Source: Winogradskyella sp. (GTDB lineage: Bacteria; Bacteroidota; Bacteroidia; Flavobacteriales; Flavobacteriaceae). From it: a DNA stretch of 5,872 bases. The DNA lies in contig JASBSE010000404.1 in assembly GCA_030149115.1 (NCBI GenBank), positions 1 to 5,872 of the forward strand. Direction: 5' to 3'. Below, one piece after another: positions 4,855 through 5,872 of this stretch. The notes under the pieces were generated by a model. The model was not told the DNA's origin, made no database searches, and worked only from the letters and a program-made list of their open reading frames with translations. The position numbers and the translations under genes were made by a program. Each line of letters starts with the position of its first letter. Position 1 is the first letter of the stretch.

Positions 4855-5872
4855 TTAAATATCGTCTTCAGAAGCTCTTTTTATAATGCTTTCAGGAAGT
4901 GCTTTTTTAGCTTTGGCTCCCATTTTCTTGATTTTTTCTACTCTTGAGATGAGGTTGCCTTTACCTTCAACCAATTTGTTCATCGCAGCAGAGTAGTCAC
5001 TTTTTGCAGCATCAATCTTTTTACCAACACCAGTTAAGTCAGACACTAAACCTTCAAACTTATCGTACAATGCGCCAGCTTGTTTGGCAATTTCTATAGC
5101 ATTTTGTTGTTGCTTTTCGTTATTCCACATGGTGTCAATGGTTCGCAATGTAGCCAAAAGGGTAGAAGGTGTAACAATAACGATATTTTGTTCAAAAGCT
5201 TTGTTATAGAGTGTGTTGTCTTCATTGATAGCAACTGCAAAAGCAGGTTCTATTGGGATAAACATTAAAACAAAATCAGGCGACTCAATATCATATAAAT
5301 CCTGATAGTTTTTAGCCGACAGCTGATCTACGTGTTTTTTAATAGAATTAACATGTGCTTTTAAATATAGCGCGCGTTCGTCATCTTCTGCATTAACTAG
5401 ACGCTCATAATCGGTTAGAGATACCTTGGAGTCTATTATCATTTTTTTATTATCAGGAAGATGCAAAACCACATCTGGCATAACACGAGAACCATCTTCG
5501 CGCTGAAAGTTTTGTTGTACAAAATATTCACGGTCTTTTTCTAAACCAGATTTTTCTAAAACACGTTCTAATACTAATTCTCCCCAATTTCCTTGGGTTT
5601 TACTATCTCCTTTTAAAGCTTTTGTTAGGTTAGTTGCTTCTTTCGCCATTTGTTGATTCAAATCTTTAAGACCTAATAATTGTTCTTTTAAAGCCGAGTG
5701 CATGCTTATACTTTCTTTTTGAGAATCTTCGACTTTCTTTTCAAAGGTTTTTATTTTTTCTTCAAGCGGATTAAGAATGTTTTTAATATTCTCTTTATTC
5801 TGAATGGTGAACTTTTCAGATTTTTCATCTAGAATTTTAGAGGCCATCAATTCAAAATCTTTTCTAAGCTGT
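4855..5872 (-). CDS. rmuC: RmuC family DNA recombination protein, C-terminal part (5' end outside window)
   Basis: RmuC proteins limit recombination between inverted repeats in E. coli; their biochemical activity is not settled, but the core domain belongs to the PD-(D/E)XK nuclease-like superfamily. The frame stays open to the right edge (QLRKDFEL precedes the first ATG), so no start is in the window. About 338 residues are visible, and an N-terminal membrane anchor and more coiled coil are expected upstream. Numbering from base 5850, residues 1-80 are charged, heptad-like coiled coil. The conserved LTKALKGDSKTQGNWGELVLERVLE (75-99) follows, then the nuclease-like PD (125-126) and DSK (140-142) in VMPDVV and MIIDSKVS, and SPDFVLMFIPIEPAFA and NIVIVTPSTLLATLRTID further on. 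The tail KGNLISRVEKIKKMGAKAKK is typical. It ends 2 nt from the operator array, and no clear terminator follows, so read-through into satD is possible. Confidence 0.95.
   Translation of the reverse strand, partial: QLRKDFELMASKILDEKSEKFTIQNKENIKNILNPLEEKIKTFEKKVEDSQKESISMHSALKEQLLGLKDLNQQMAKEATNLTKALKGDSKTQGNWGELVLERVLEKSGLEKDREYFVQQNFQREDGSRVMPDVVLHLPDNKKMIIDSKVSLTDYERLVNAEDDERALYLKAHVNSIKKHVDQLSAKNYQDLYDIESPDFVLMFIPIEPAFAVAINEDNTLYNKAFEQNIVIVTPSTLLATLRTIDTMWNNEKQQQNAIEIAKQAGALYDKFEGLVSDLTGVGKKIDAAKSDYSAAMNKLVEGKGNLISRVEKIKKMGAKAKKALPESIIKRASEDDI

Noticed and set aside
5080..5268. 62-codon open frame on the + strand antisense to rmuC
   Set aside because: Lies over the most conserved part of RmuC and has no features of its own.
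5477..5482. Single GGCATA (reverse of the TATGCC half-site) inside rmuC
   Set aside because: No partner half-site at the 8-bp spacing; a lone 6-mer is expected by chance.
5848..5850. TTG/ATG near the right edge as the rmuC start
   Set aside because: The frame continues open upstream with RmuC-like sequence (QLRKDFEL), so the true start lies beyond the window.

Overview
The window looks like chromosomal DNA from a member of the Bacteroidota, most likely the family Flavobacteriaceae. Three things point there. The sequence is AT-rich. One protein carries a C-terminal type IX secretion (T9SS) sorting domain. The recognisable promoters fit the Bacteroidota pattern (-33 TTTG, -7 TAnnTTTG) rather than the E. 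coli one. Start codons lack strong Shine-Dalgarno sequences, which also fits. No RNA genes, insertion sequences, CRISPR arrays or phage genes were seen, and no stretch over about 100 bases lacks a gene.

Left part, + strand: the 3' two-thirds of carB (carbamoyl-phosphate synthase large subunit, pyrimidine and arginine synthesis), open at the left edge and closed by a strong intrinsic terminator. Next is a single-gene unit with its own promoter and terminator. It encodes a 289-residue secreted protein with a signal peptide, a carbohydrate-binding-like beta-rich body and a T9SS sorting tail.

Right part, - strand, read right to left: the 3' part of rmuC (open at the right edge), then a 101-bp intergenic region, then a compact three-gene operon with 4-nt and 8-nt overlaps. 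The operon encodes a SatD-family protein, a DUF3307 membrane protein and a hotdog-fold acyl-CoA thioesterase. It converges on the T9SS gene.

The most interesting part is the rmuC-satD intergenic region and the operon it serves. Three 28-bp units each carry TATGCC-N8-GGAATA, so six inverted half-sites follow one another exactly every 14 bp. The first dyad lies in the spacer of a good Bacteroidota promoter firing into satD. SatD ends in a helix-turn-helix, so it is a natural candidate to bind this array. Its N-terminal domain has motifs reminiscent of the class III nucleotidyl cyclase fold, but with the usual catalytic Asn and Arg apparently missing. The partner membrane protein has a set of His/Asp residues suggesting a metal site. 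Together they could be a self-regulated sensor plus membrane-effector module of unknown function. The functional part is inference; the repeats, promoter match and gene overlaps can be read directly.
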